This document shows, piece after piece, positions 22,401-35,000 of a DNA stretch of 64,000 nt; the stretch's first letter is position 1; every line of letters begins with the position of its first letter. Source of the stretch: Synanceia verrucosa (taxonomy: Eukaryota > Chordata > Actinopteri > Perciformes > Synanceiidae). The position numbers and the translations under genes are program-made. The stretch spans positions 20,899,954 to 20,963,953 of the forward strand of contig CM056563.1 of NCBI GenBank assembly GCA_029721515.1. Direction: 5' to 3'. The notes beneath the pieces are model-generated. The model saw only the letters and a list, made by a program, of their open reading frames with translations, was not told the origin of the DNA and did no database searches.

Positions 22401-25400
22401 CATATTGTATCTACAGTTTTGTCTCTCAGTATTTCATATTCCATTTTTGCTTTTTAGACTAAACTATTTTTAAACTAATTGGATTTATTTTAAAATGCAC
22501 AGTGGTTTCCCTGGAAAAAAAACATGTTTTTCTTATCTCTAGCAGACAGTTTAAAGAGGCATGGGTTTCTCTTGACAGTCATGCATAATAATGATGCAGA
22601 CTGAAGTCTTCATCTCACCAGAGCCACGCCTGGATCCTCCCTCCTTCCCAGACAGTTTGTGTTGAGGTTTGCTGACGCGGTGCTCGGTTCCTGTCCCACT
22701 TTGGGAGACCTGGGAGGAAGGTGTGTTGGAGGAGGGCTTGATTTGCTTGGCGGCAAAGTCCAGGTCTGGAATAGCTTTCATTAACTCAGCCTGGGTCTCC
22801 TCCAGCAACCGGTTGATATCCTGGGCGCTGTACTGGGTCAGACTGGCTCGCTTCTCCTCCCAGTCCCGCTCTGCTGCCTGAGAAGTGCAGAGACTGATCT
22901 AAAGCACTGGTGTAACTATGCTGTGATATGATTTGTAACGCAGTGAAGAAACAGAGAGGAAAAATAGCAGACATGGCTCCTACCAGTCGGACCTCCACGG
23001 ATAAAGCTTTGTCAGCTAATGCTCGGCGTTCCAGCTCCTCCAGGGCTTTTCCCTTGTGGGGAACAGGAGGATGACTGTCCTTGTGAGAGCCAGACAGGTT
23101 TCCGTGGCCACGGCTGAGGCTGGAGTGGGGGCTCCAGTTGGACAGGCTGTTGCCTCCCCCAAGGTCATTGATGGTGAGCTGTGGGCTGGTGGGAATGTCA
23201 AAGTCTGAAAGCTTCCGCAAGTCGTCGTTGTGCTTTGATGAAGGACTAGAGAAGTCCTCCTGCTTCTTCCACACTCCCTCATTCGCTTGTCTGACATGAC
23301 AAGACATGGAAGATTAATTCATTAATCAACAAAAATGTGAATAACCCATGACTTGTATGGAAAACAACTGTTGCTCAGCGCCAGAAAACATTAAAAAGAG
23401 CTCAAAACACTGTCAAGGGAGCAAAGCTCTGCCAATTCTCTCTCTTTTTCCCCACAAAGATGAGAAAAATGTAATTTGATAAGCTCTTTTGATCAGGGAG
23501 GTTAATTAAACCACAAAGTGGGGTGTTTTTTGGACACACGGCTGATTAGGAGACAGATGACAGAATGCTGAAGGGCACATTTTAAAGTCAAAGTCCACCC
23601 TCGCCATAAAATTAAAAAGTATTTATTCATGTGGCTGAAAAGGACCCTCATTAGGATGTTACCCATAAAACCAAGTGGTCACATTAACACTAGCGACTTG
23701 AACGCACCCTTCAGGACACTGAAGACACATCATGACTTTAAATCATCTCTCCGCTCTCTACTAGTTTTAAGAGCTTGAAGCAATAAATGTTTAATGGTGG
23801 AAATCTCTGACCCAATTCAACAGCAATATCCAATAAATTTGTCCACCACATTTTATGAAAACCTATAATGTTGCGCTGAGACAAAAAGACGGCAAGCCGA
23901 ACAAAACGAAAAGTCTTCCTTGAACTGATTACAAATGATTGATCACCGTGTAAGAATGTATTACACTTCCATCAGTATTTATAGGATTACTTAAAAGCTT
24001 TTCCATCTCCAAGTCAATGTAACAACAGTTTAAAAGAGTATTATTTACATCCAGCTTCTTTTAAAACTGGCATTTAAGGGCACCGATGTACTGTTGCTCT
24101 AAGCCTGAGTCATACTTGCGCATGGTGGCGAGGGTTTCGGTTATAGTCTTGCAGCGTTTTAACAGGGCATCAAGTCTATGCGGCTCTTCTTTCAGGAATT
24201 TGACGGCCTCCACCTCCACCCTGAGCACCACCCGCATCTTACTCTGCAGGCTTGGGAACTGGTCTGCAGGAGAAAGGAGTGAAGTAACAAAAGAAGCCAA
24301 CCATATTCAATATCTATATTAATTCCACTTGTCAAAGGCTTTGAAAGCCTTTCATAGTAATCAAATGAAACATTTTTGAAATACTGTAAAATGGTCAAGC
24401 AGTTCATTAAGACAATGAGCAAGCTGAGCGTGATTAAGCCTTTGACAGGCTGGCTGTGGGTGACCAAAAGATAATCAGAGCCTTGGTGAGTAATTAGTGC
24501 GTTAGATTGTCTGACTGAGTAGAGGACTGTTTTCTGTTTTGTGCACAGATTGTGAAATGTGCCAGCGTGACTCACTTTTCAGTTCTGTGAGTGTTTCTCC
24601 CAGCTTTCTCAGAACGGTGGCCTTCTCCTCCAGCTCCTGTACCGTCACCAGCTTGTGGTTGACAGACGACTCCTTTTGGATCTCCTCCACTGACTTCTCC
24701 AGGTCGCTGAGATGGAAAAAGACAGAAGGCTGAACACCAGGGATTCCTCTGCTACACTTAAATTTGACCGAATATTTATCTCAGAATTATGCCACTTAGG
24801 TTTTAGTAAAACTTCTGCCAATAAACTGTCTCTCAATCAGTTCTGGACAGCTGTACCGGAGGAGTGTGGATGGCCACTCAAAAGTTTTACGGAGTATCTG
24901 CACAAATGTTCAGCTCTAATATTGAGTGTGTCTCGTCTGATATCACATAAATCTACCTTAAGTTATGTAAAGAGTGATAGCTCCACTTATAATTAACCAA
25001 AATAAATTGGCCATTAGGCTGAACAACCAACATTGATTACCAGAGATCTAACAGTTCAACCAATTAGTCTACTCAGAGTGAGATCCAGGACTTATTACCG
25101 CTGAACATTTCTACATATGAGACAGGAACAAGTTATCTGATTATTAAATCTCAAGGTAGCTCTCTGCTCTGATTTTGCAGTCACTTCAATTATTTGCTGG
25201 ACCGTCTCATACCTCATATCTTAATAAGCATCTTGCTCTACGTCGGGCTTAATTACAGTTACAATTTCATCCCATCACAGCGACAACCTGCGAGTCATCT
25301 AATTATAAAACAGATATGATTTTTTGTCATGTTTGAAGCAATTATGAAATATGAGATAGGACTAATCTGTCAATTTATACATATTATATATCTAATGCAT

Positions 25401-28400
25401 GTATTTTTCTTTTGAAAGCTTCAATCAAGGAAGCAGTGTTTCTGTGAGGGGAGAGTAATCCCCTTTGGGCTGTGTAACCAATTGTTTGATTTAAAAGACT
25501 TTACAGAGAAGACACAGTGAGATCTATTTCACTCTTGTGCTTTTTTGCTTTCTTTAGAATGTTATACAGTTTGTGCATGTGGAAGGTATACAAAGTTACA
25601 AAGCCTGGTAACACTGAAGTCCTGCCCAATTTTTTTGAACATTAAAGCATGTAAATACAGTATGTTGTGTAACATGGATGGTATAAAGCCCAAACACAAG
25701 CATGCACCTGAAAATCAGTAAAAACTAGAAAAGCATTCAGAGAGCACAGACCTCCACCAAGGAGGTTATGTTTTCACCAGGGCTTGTTTGTTTGTTGGTT
25801 TGTCGGTTTGCAAAGTAACTCAGAAAGTTATGGACGGTTTTTGATGAAATTGCAGGATTGGTCCGAAGTGGCCTAACTTAAAACCCATGAATTTTTGGTG
25901 GTGATCAGATCTGATTCGACGGCACCACCAAAAATGAATCAAGTTTCAATTTAAGCCACTTCCGACCAATGCTGAAAATTTCACCAAAATCCGTCCACAG
26001 CTTTTTGAGTTATTTTGCAAACCATCAAATCAACATAAAAACAGAGGCAGAGGTAATAAGCTGTATCATGTTACTGACTGGAGCTGTTGGATGATGAGCT
26101 CTTCCTCATTAAGGTACTTGAGTCTCTCCTCCTCCACCAGGAGGCGCTGTCTCTGCAGAGGATCCTCCTGCTTCCTCAGGGCATCGGCCACGCGAACATT
26201 CAGCTCTGCTTCTGTTCGCTTTAACAGAGTTCGCACTGAATCCTGGTTCTCCATCTGCATGAACACATTGGAAGACATATATTTCAGATTTAACAATGCT
26301 TTAATATTACATCAGCAGGGCATGCTGTTTGGAAAGGAAATGTGTGAATGCTAGCCTTGCTGGCCTCAAGAGGATAGCTGGTTGGGGAGTTGTTGGGAAG
26401 TTGGAGGAGAAATCAGATCTCAGTGTTGTATAGTTACACATGAGAGGGCAGGCTGCGGCCTCGTTTTACTGTGCAACCTCCTCTGCCTCGTTAAGCCAGA
26501 AGAACATTTTACTCTGTCCTTAACTGCTTATGTGTTTTTCTTTCACTGTATGTGAGCCTTTCGCCTTAAAAGCACTGCTAGATGCAGCAAGTAGTTCCCT
26601 CAGCGGTGTGTGTTTGTGTATCAGCACATGCACATAATGTTCTCCTAACACAGAAAGCCGGGTAGCCCTGAGGAAAACGAATGCTGTCCATGACAGAAGT
26701 GCTGAGCGTGAACTCAGCTCCCTCTCAGTGTTATGAATGGAAAATTCTCCAGGACTACTGCATGTAATACAACTCCCTGAGATGAAAACACCTGGTAAGC
26801 AAGGAAAATTAATAATTGATCAGCCTTATGTTCCAAGAAGTGAAGCAAGACAACGATATCACTAACATTTAAAATCACACAGTATTACCTGTTATACTAC
26901 CAAAACTGATGCTGCATATGATAATAATATAAAAGATTTTAAAATATTAATATGCAGATTTTTTTTATTATCTTGCAGCACTGTATTCTCTCTAGGTCTC
27001 ACAGTTATGTCTCTTCTGCACACTCCCTGTGTATAATGCATGAGCCACATGTAAAATTTAAGCCACTAGCTAGGGTAGCTAGGGTGACAATATGGGTCCA
27101 GGTGCAGGGGTCACACCTGGACACACATGCAGGTAAACAGCAAATGTGTCCTCTGTGGGTACAGCACAGCCTCGGTTGTTTGGCTCTCTGTCTCACTGCT
27201 CAGTTGTGACTGCTGTCAGGGAGCACTGCATGCCCATCATCTGTCACGGCCATTACTCCTTCTTTCTCTCTGCTCCCTGCGAAGGACTTGAACCTTCTCC
27301 TCCGTCGCTGAAAGCATTTAACTCATCATGTCTTCCTACGGTAACCATGGTGTCGCTGACATCACAGATAAATGGAATAAATGAGGACCTCAACTCCATA
27401 TTTCTGTTCACCCGTCTTTGCGGCATTTCATCTGGTTCCACATCCACCATGATGTTCTGCATATCTGCCATATGAACCAAGCTTTCATCTTCTACTCATT
27501 CTATTTCATTACTAATCCTCAAAAGGTACAATGTCCCAAATGTGTCAAGCAGCACAGCTATGTGAACGTGCAGTATTGAAGTGAAGATCAAATAAACATC
27601 AAAGCTACGGCTCCTGAATACAGTACCTGTGTGTTGAAATATGGTATTATATACATTCAGCAACATAAAAATGTTGGGTAAAAACTGCATTTAGAAAACA
27701 AAGGAAGTCAAATACTGAACACTTGATTTAGTCATTTTCTACAACTTTGGGGCAATCTGTGGAACAAAAACACATGTTGAGTGCATAAAGTGGTCTTACA
27801 TCCTGCATGCCCATAAAGAAAAGAAACAGAAAAAAACGTATTAAAAAAAATGTACTGAAATTCATGAATAGTATATAATTTACTCTTGAAAGTGGCCACG
27901 TTTGCATTCTTTTCATACAAGATAATAAAAAGAAGTATAAGGATATTCATTTTCTTTTAGCTTCATTTTGTTTAAATTCACTAAGGAACTTATATCCACA
28001 TTCACTGTTGTATGCTTTACATAAAGGAGATTTCCTTTGCATGAAACTTGTATGAGCACTGTCGCCTCACAGCAAGAAGGTACGAGGTTCGAATCCCGGG
28101 CCCGGGGCCTTTCTGTGTGGAGTTTGCATGTTCTCCCCGTGTCTGCGTGGGTTCTCTCCGGGTACTCCGGCTTCCTCCCTCCATCCAAAAACATGCATGG
28201 GGATTAGGTTAATTGGCTAATTTAAATTGACCGTAGGTGTGAATGTGAGTGTGAGTGGTTGTCTGACTCTATGTGCCCTGCGATGAGGTTGGAACTTGTC
28301 CTTCCGCTCTAAGACAGCTGGGATAGGCTCCAGCCCCCCCGCGACCCTATGAGGATAAGCAGTAGATAACGGATGGATGAAACTTGTATGTAAAGCATAC

Positions 28401-29022
28401 ACAACAGTGAATGATACATACAATATCCTTATACTTGTTTTTATTCTTGTATGAAAAGAATGCAAAGTGACCACTTTCAAGTGCGTCATTCAGCAAAACT
28501 CAATTCACTGAAATTGATTCATCACAACCTACTGGCACCGAAATGCCAGCTGGGGACAATAAAACTTTATTAAAATGAGGTAAAAACATTGAGTGGCAGG
28601 GAAAGGGAGCATAATTTTGTTCTTGAATATCACAGAAATATTTCAAATAAAAATGAAACTGCTACAAGTTAATTTCAAAAATCTGTAAGTTGTGAGAACA
28701 GGCTCTTTAAAAAAAACATGATTTTCTTGTCAGATGTACTCTATACCTGTATTTTGCGTAGCTGGCTGAGCTGTTTGCGCAGGTCAGTGGCGTTTTGCTG
28801 CAGGCCGTGCAAGTGGAGCTGCATCTGCAAGCGGCCGGCGCCGTTCAGCGGGGTTGTGTTAGAAGGCGGCGGCGGCATCAGAGCGAGGGGTGCCGACGGT
28901 GTATGAGCTGCCAATCACAGAGCAGGACATGAGGCATCACGCGAGGTCGTTGGGAAACAAATTGGGTTAGCTTACTGGACTGTGCTCCAGTGAGAGTTGC
29001 AGTGAAACACAGTGCAAACAGC

Positions 29023-29071
<49 letters not shown>

Positions 29072-32000
29072 CTCCAAAGAAATATACATGTATATCAAAT
29101 CTGGGCACACACTGGAACAAATACAGTGTGTGAATGCAAAACAAGTGCCATATTCACAAAACTCTAATAGCCCACTGGGAGAAGTGTGAGATCATGCTAT
29201 TAGTAACCTGTATAGAAGTGCAATTAGTGTCTTTAGTAGTGACACACAGGGGGATAACCATGCTCTTATCTTCACACAGGGCTTTGTGAGTATGGCTATT
29301 GACTCCCCAGCTATTCTCACACATATGCCTCTGAAACACGCACACACGCTCATACACATTTACAAAGGAGAGACTAGCCTTTAACAAAACAATCTTCTGA
29401 TATTCCCAAAGGAAAAATCAAGCAGAAATTCAAAAAGTAGAGGACAGGACAAGGGGGAAACTCTCTCCAGGAAACCAGCCAGGAGTAAAATGTGAGGATA
29501 GACACCGGCAGCTTCCCAGAAACACCACACACCCATACAGAGAGCAGCAGAGGGCCATGAGAGGTGTCTGATGGGAGAAATAAAAAGGACGATAGAGTAG
29601 GAGATGGCAACTACCTTTGTGTTTCAGCCGTCCAGCTGGAAATATAGAAAGAGTGAGCCAGTTACCGAGAAATTAATGAGAGAGACAAAGAGGGAGAGGA
29701 AGTTCATGTTCACAGAATGATGATCCTTTTATTGACTACACCAGAGAAAATGACTCCGGTGATGGCTTAGTGTTTTGGCGGAGCATCAATTTGTGAGGAA
29801 GCTTTAAAGACAACCATGTCCTTGCGCTGGCCCTGTGAAAGTCTGGCCACGGAAAAGGTTTATTTGTGCCAAAACTGCGCAACAAAATGTAATTATGCAC
29901 ATGGAAGAAGAATGGACAAAACAAAGAAAAGGGGATATGTGCTGTGTTATACCTGTGTTATATACTGATAAAAGAATCAGTACTGAAAAAGATTTGTTTT
30001 TTAAGTTGAAGTCTGATAGTTTGAGAAAAACACTTAAATATCTATGCATCCAATACAGATTCAGTAAATAAACCCTCTAAATACGTTAAAGCTGTGTATT
30101 ATTACCCCAACATGAAGGTTATGCTACAGTCTTGTTTGTTTAACACCTTTCAATGACTCCAAGCTGTTAGAAGGTACTTTATACATTTTCATTCTTCGGC
30201 AGCATTTCCTCCCTTGCTGCCTCCTGTATTTGTGCTTAATGGGGCTGAAAATTGATGAAGTTAACTACTTTTCTCTGACTTCCAAAATTTGACCGGCCAC
30301 TTTTGGCAGTTTTGCAAATGATGAATGAGTCATTTAGAATGAAACAATGTCAAAAGTTGGAGAAAGGCAAAGAGAAGAGAAATGAATGATGCAGAAATCT
30401 CAACAAATTCACACCAAACACTTTTGGTTCGGCCAGTTCGGTCCAGAGAATGACTCTGATTTGAATTGAATTTGAGCAATTGAGTGCAGATTACATTTTA
30501 TAGTTTGTTTATTAGATTAAATCCAAATTGACAGAGGCGAGAAAATATCATTGTCCTCCTCACCCCCAGGAGATGTCACTGAGAGAATAGAGGGTGTCAG
30601 TTTGATCAGCAAACATTCAGTTTGCTCACATATTTCTGTCCAGTGCTGGAGGTCACAGCAGGCTGGCGGCAACGCTGCATCTAATCTGTACTCTTTCACA
30701 ATTTACTCAGCAAACTTTCTTTCTTTTTAAAGAGTCTCCTGGAGACACTGAGAACAAAATCACAAGCTCTTTACTCATTCCTGCCACTTTGAGTTTAACC
30801 CAATAAAACTATAAAAATATACCAGAGCTCTATGAGTCTGCACCAGACCAGTCCTCCTCAAAGACTAAATGTGTCTCAGGATCATCAAACTATTTGATCA
30901 GGATGATCAAATAGTTTCACATCATCTGAATTCAATTTCCAGTTTCAAGTGTACTGGAGTTCTAAACTAATAAATTCACTGTCAAATAATGCTGTTAAGT
31001 TTACAATTGAATCATTAATTTTTAACAAAAATTCAAATTGTGAAACTGTGCCATTCAAGTTCAGTTTTTTTAATCCAATTATCAAGTTCAGTAATTAAAA
31101 TTAAAATATACATCAATTGTCTTTTTAGTGACACATATTTCTGGTTATGCCTGTTAAGTCCAGTTCATTTGGGCAGGTTTAGCCACCAATCAAACACTGA
31201 TGCAAAAAAAACACCAATAACAGACGCCATGATAAGGCCTGTATCCAAGTAAACTCTAATGTTTACAGTTCTTGTTTGGTTTGTTGGTCAAAAGTCAGCA
31301 TGAACACAAACTGGACTGGAATTAAAATGATCAACTCCACAATTTTTAACTGAACCAAGCAGTAAATTTCCATTGTCATCAATGAATAAATCAGTCATAA
31401 GGTCACCATCAGTGCTTGTTTGTGTCACAGTTACGCTGCTGTACTCACTTCCAGTGGCGGAGCCGTCGCTGTTGGTTTCGGTCTTCTCGCTGGAAGAAAA
31501 AGGTAATGGCCGTGAGAACTCCGTCCCTTGGTCCGGAGGGCAGCCCGCCATCATGCAGAGACGCAGCAGGCCGCATCTGAGGATCAACGGCCACAGGGCA
31601 AGGCAATTACAGTGCTAACGCTAACAGCACCACCACTGGACACCATCAGACTGAACAGTTCTGTTGTTAATGAGCCCCTATTGTGTTCATGGTGCTTTTG
31701 CAAAATGTTCCAAGTGTAAACTCAAAAATACACTGAAAGGCTATCTTGCACATCTCTACGTATCAATGCATAAATCAATAGCACTGTGCCCTGTAGCGAA
31801 TGTTTAGTGCTCTGTACTTGTGCCGTGCTCACACTAAATAATGGCTCTGACAATAGCCTGCTGCCGTTCCTGTCCATAATGCCGCCTATGTGTCTGACCT
31901 GAAGCTGTATCTGTGAGCTTTAGAGGGTTAACGGGCTATAATGGAGAGTCTTACGTGCTGTCACTGTCTGGTGCTCTGGTCAGCACACTCTGGACCAGAC

Positions 32001-35000
32001 CAGTAAGGCTGGCTATCTGCTTCTCCATAGCCTCCATACGCTCCAGACGATGATCTCTGCAAAAATAATTTGACAGATTTGTCACCACCACACACTGACG
32101 GCAGAAGCAAATGACCTCTTAGATGACAAAAATAGAGTAAGCAATATAGCTTTTGAACCCAGTATGATCAAACAACTATTAAAATAACTAACCAACTATT
32201 TGAATAATATAGTCAATTACCATTTTTTAAGTAAATTTAAGTATTAATTCTCTGATTCCAGCTTCTTATAAGTGAACGTTTTCTGGTTTCTTTACCCTGA
32301 TAATCAACAGATTACATCCTACAACAGACCTTGATGAAATTCACCACACAGACTCGTTCTGACCTGCTGCTGTCAGGATCCTGTCCAGACATCGAAGAAC
32401 CAAAGCCAGGCGTGGCTCTGCCGCCCTCCCCAGGCCCGGCTGTCAGACACAGAGGCTCTGAACTAGAGCTGGGCCTCGACTTCGGGCTCTCCACAAACAC
32501 AGAGGAGGAGGCCGAGTCCTTGCGGAAGGACTGCCTGACAGGTGAAGCTCTGCTGGGTGAGCTGGAATACGAGTCCCTGTCCCTCAGCTGCATGTCAGGA
32601 ATTTTCTGTGGGGATGAGGGTGGCATACGAAAAGCCATGCCCAGTGTGGCTGAGGAGTACGTGTCAGAGTAGAGCGAACCTCCAGGCTTGTACAGAGAGT
32701 CCTCCAGGTCCCCTTGAAGAGCGGCGGCTGAGTAGGTGCTGAGGGAACGCACAGAGCCACGACGGTACAGGCCAGTGGACACAGGGAAGCTAAAGGGGTC
32801 TCCGATGGCAGCTAACGACTGGGTGGAGGCGATGCTGAGCCGGCCCTCGTGCATCAAGCTGTAGGGATCTGCATACAGGCTCTCGTTCTTCATCAGCGCC
32901 ATATTTTTTGCAGAAACCTCTTCATCAGGCTTGACATCACGACGCTCCAGGATGGCGCTGGGCGAGGGAGACAGGCCTGCGTTGGCAACGTGGCCAGCTG
33001 AGGGATGGTGGGGATGTCGGGGCTGTTCGTGCTGTGAGTGGGACCCGGTGAAAGACGGAGGACGGCCGCCACTGTAGGAGAGGCGTGAGCGTGATGGAGA
33101 GCCAGATGCCGAGGCCGTAGAGGAGGGGAGGGTGTTGAGCCGGCGAGTTGGGGAGGAGTCGCGAGAGGAGTACACCATATCCCTCTGAAAGGAACAAGCA
33201 TGGATGAGGGTTACCATAGAGACATACGGATGACAGCGCAGCGTTTCCCCCATGTGTCATGTCTCATGAAGATGAGAGATCTGACTGACACAGAATAGGC
33301 TGTCAGTCTGTGCACGCCAAGAGACAAAGATGAATTTCTCAAAAGACCAATTATACATCTAACTGCAAAAAATCTTGTTTGTTGTTTTTTAAAGAGGCCA
33401 ATGTCAGAATAAAAGCAAAAAGAGCTGTGTCTGGCTAAAATCAAAAGTTTTCAGACAGTCAAACATGCCAATTTCCAACAATGCATTTCTTCTCCTTCCT
33501 CTCTCCACAAGTTATTGGCTCGTCATTACATCACTACAAGCTTGCATTGAGTACTCTCAAATCCAAACATATGTATTTATTCTGTTAAGGGGTGACAGGA
33601 CGCAGGAGACAAAGCTATTCATTCATGCTGAATAAATGACAACAAATATATCTGTGTCGACTCAGCTATTATTTCCTCTACCTGCCTTTCATCATAACAC
33701 TGTTAAACAAGCCCCGTCGCTTTCTTCAACCCACCTCTGTCTCTGTTGTCTTCCTGTTGTGATTTCTCTCATTATTGCAGCTTTAAAAAGCCAAACATTC
33801 AGTTTTCCCTTGTCACATAACACTGTTGTTTCACTTGTCCCTTCTTTTCATTTGCCTCTCAGCATCCTAACCGACCCTGTACACCATGTAACACAGAGAA
33901 AATATTGGAGCGTGACGAAGGACTTTGTGCTGCTGAGCTGTTATGCCTGGGGACAAATTCATATACAAACTGTACAGTGTATTTACAAAGTTATACGAAG
34001 TGGACTGGTTTGCACAAACTCTATGGACACAACTTAAACAAGCAAACAGAGAAAGACAACACCAAACAGCATCTGATGAGCAAATGAGTAGCAAGTTGCT
34101 TGTTAAGAAGGAGCTTGGCTTTAATCTTCCTGTCTGAAAGATTAGTAACTTTGATGTTGTGTTGCTTAAGGATTTCCTGGTTTAAATCTCAGTTTAAGGG
34201 CGTATTAAAATGTAGCTGTGCTTCTGCAGTTTATGGCTGCTGGTCAGCACTCTCTACCTCTTCTTCCTTTTCTGTTTCTTGTACACCGGCCCAAACAAGC
34301 ATGGAAACACAAACACATAACACATCCAGCACAGTGCGTGCTCTCACAATCTAATCAGGCATAATCGTTTTACACTGCCTGTTTGCATGCTTAATAGCAG
34401 TGGTATTCTAAGTATTGTGTGAATAATGCAGATGGGAAGCACTGTTTTGTATAAAATAATTAAAAAAAGGCCTCCCTCAGGCTTCCTTGATCTTCACTGA
34501 AGCAGAAATAGCTTTGGATGTTAAAATATGCTCATTTCACAGAGGAACACTGTTCTCTGGTGTCTGCACAGCAACAGATGGCCTACTTGAAGATAAGAAA
34601 ATACATTTCCAGGAGGAATACCTGTTAAATTACTAACCCATACAAAGAGCCTGCAAAAGATACTATTGAAATATGAAAAAACACACTATTACCTTGCCAA
34701 AGAAGCACACTGGTGCTCCTCATGTAGAGGCACAGCACTGTAGCAGTTCTCACTGACAGCACAGTTGTCAACCATCAGACCAGCAGAGATCAGACAGCTT
34801 TCTGTCTCTTAAATAACCCAGTTTGCCCTCTTCACCTCCCCACTTCCCACACTCCCCTCTCCTCACCCTCAGGTCTCCGTTAGCCAGGTGTGCAGCAGCA
34901 GGGTAGGAAGCGTAGATGGGCTCTTTGCGGTAAATCTTGATAATGCTGCGGTCCTGGATGTCTCGTACATCCTCCAGCTCATAGAAGACGTTACGCGCCT

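Larger units (their letters stand above)
26255..28746 (-). other. srcin1 intron with nested repeats and one open frame
   Basis: 2.5 kb. It contains the MITE 27810-28482 interrupted by a SINE at 28055-28376. A 75-codon - strand frame at 27253-27480 is discussed in the findings. The rest shows nothing. Confidence 0.7.
28908..31448 (-). other. srcin1 intron with CA microsatellite
   Basis: 2.5 kb holding the (CA)n at 29024-29070 and the candidate 21-nt microexon at 29615-29635. No other repeat was recognised. The 465-bp intron 31490-31954 and the 307-bp intron 32057-32363 show nothing. Confidence 0.65.

Noticed and set aside
32331..32672. 113-codon + strand frame
   Set aside because: It is antisense to the conserved central srcin1 exon 32364-33184.
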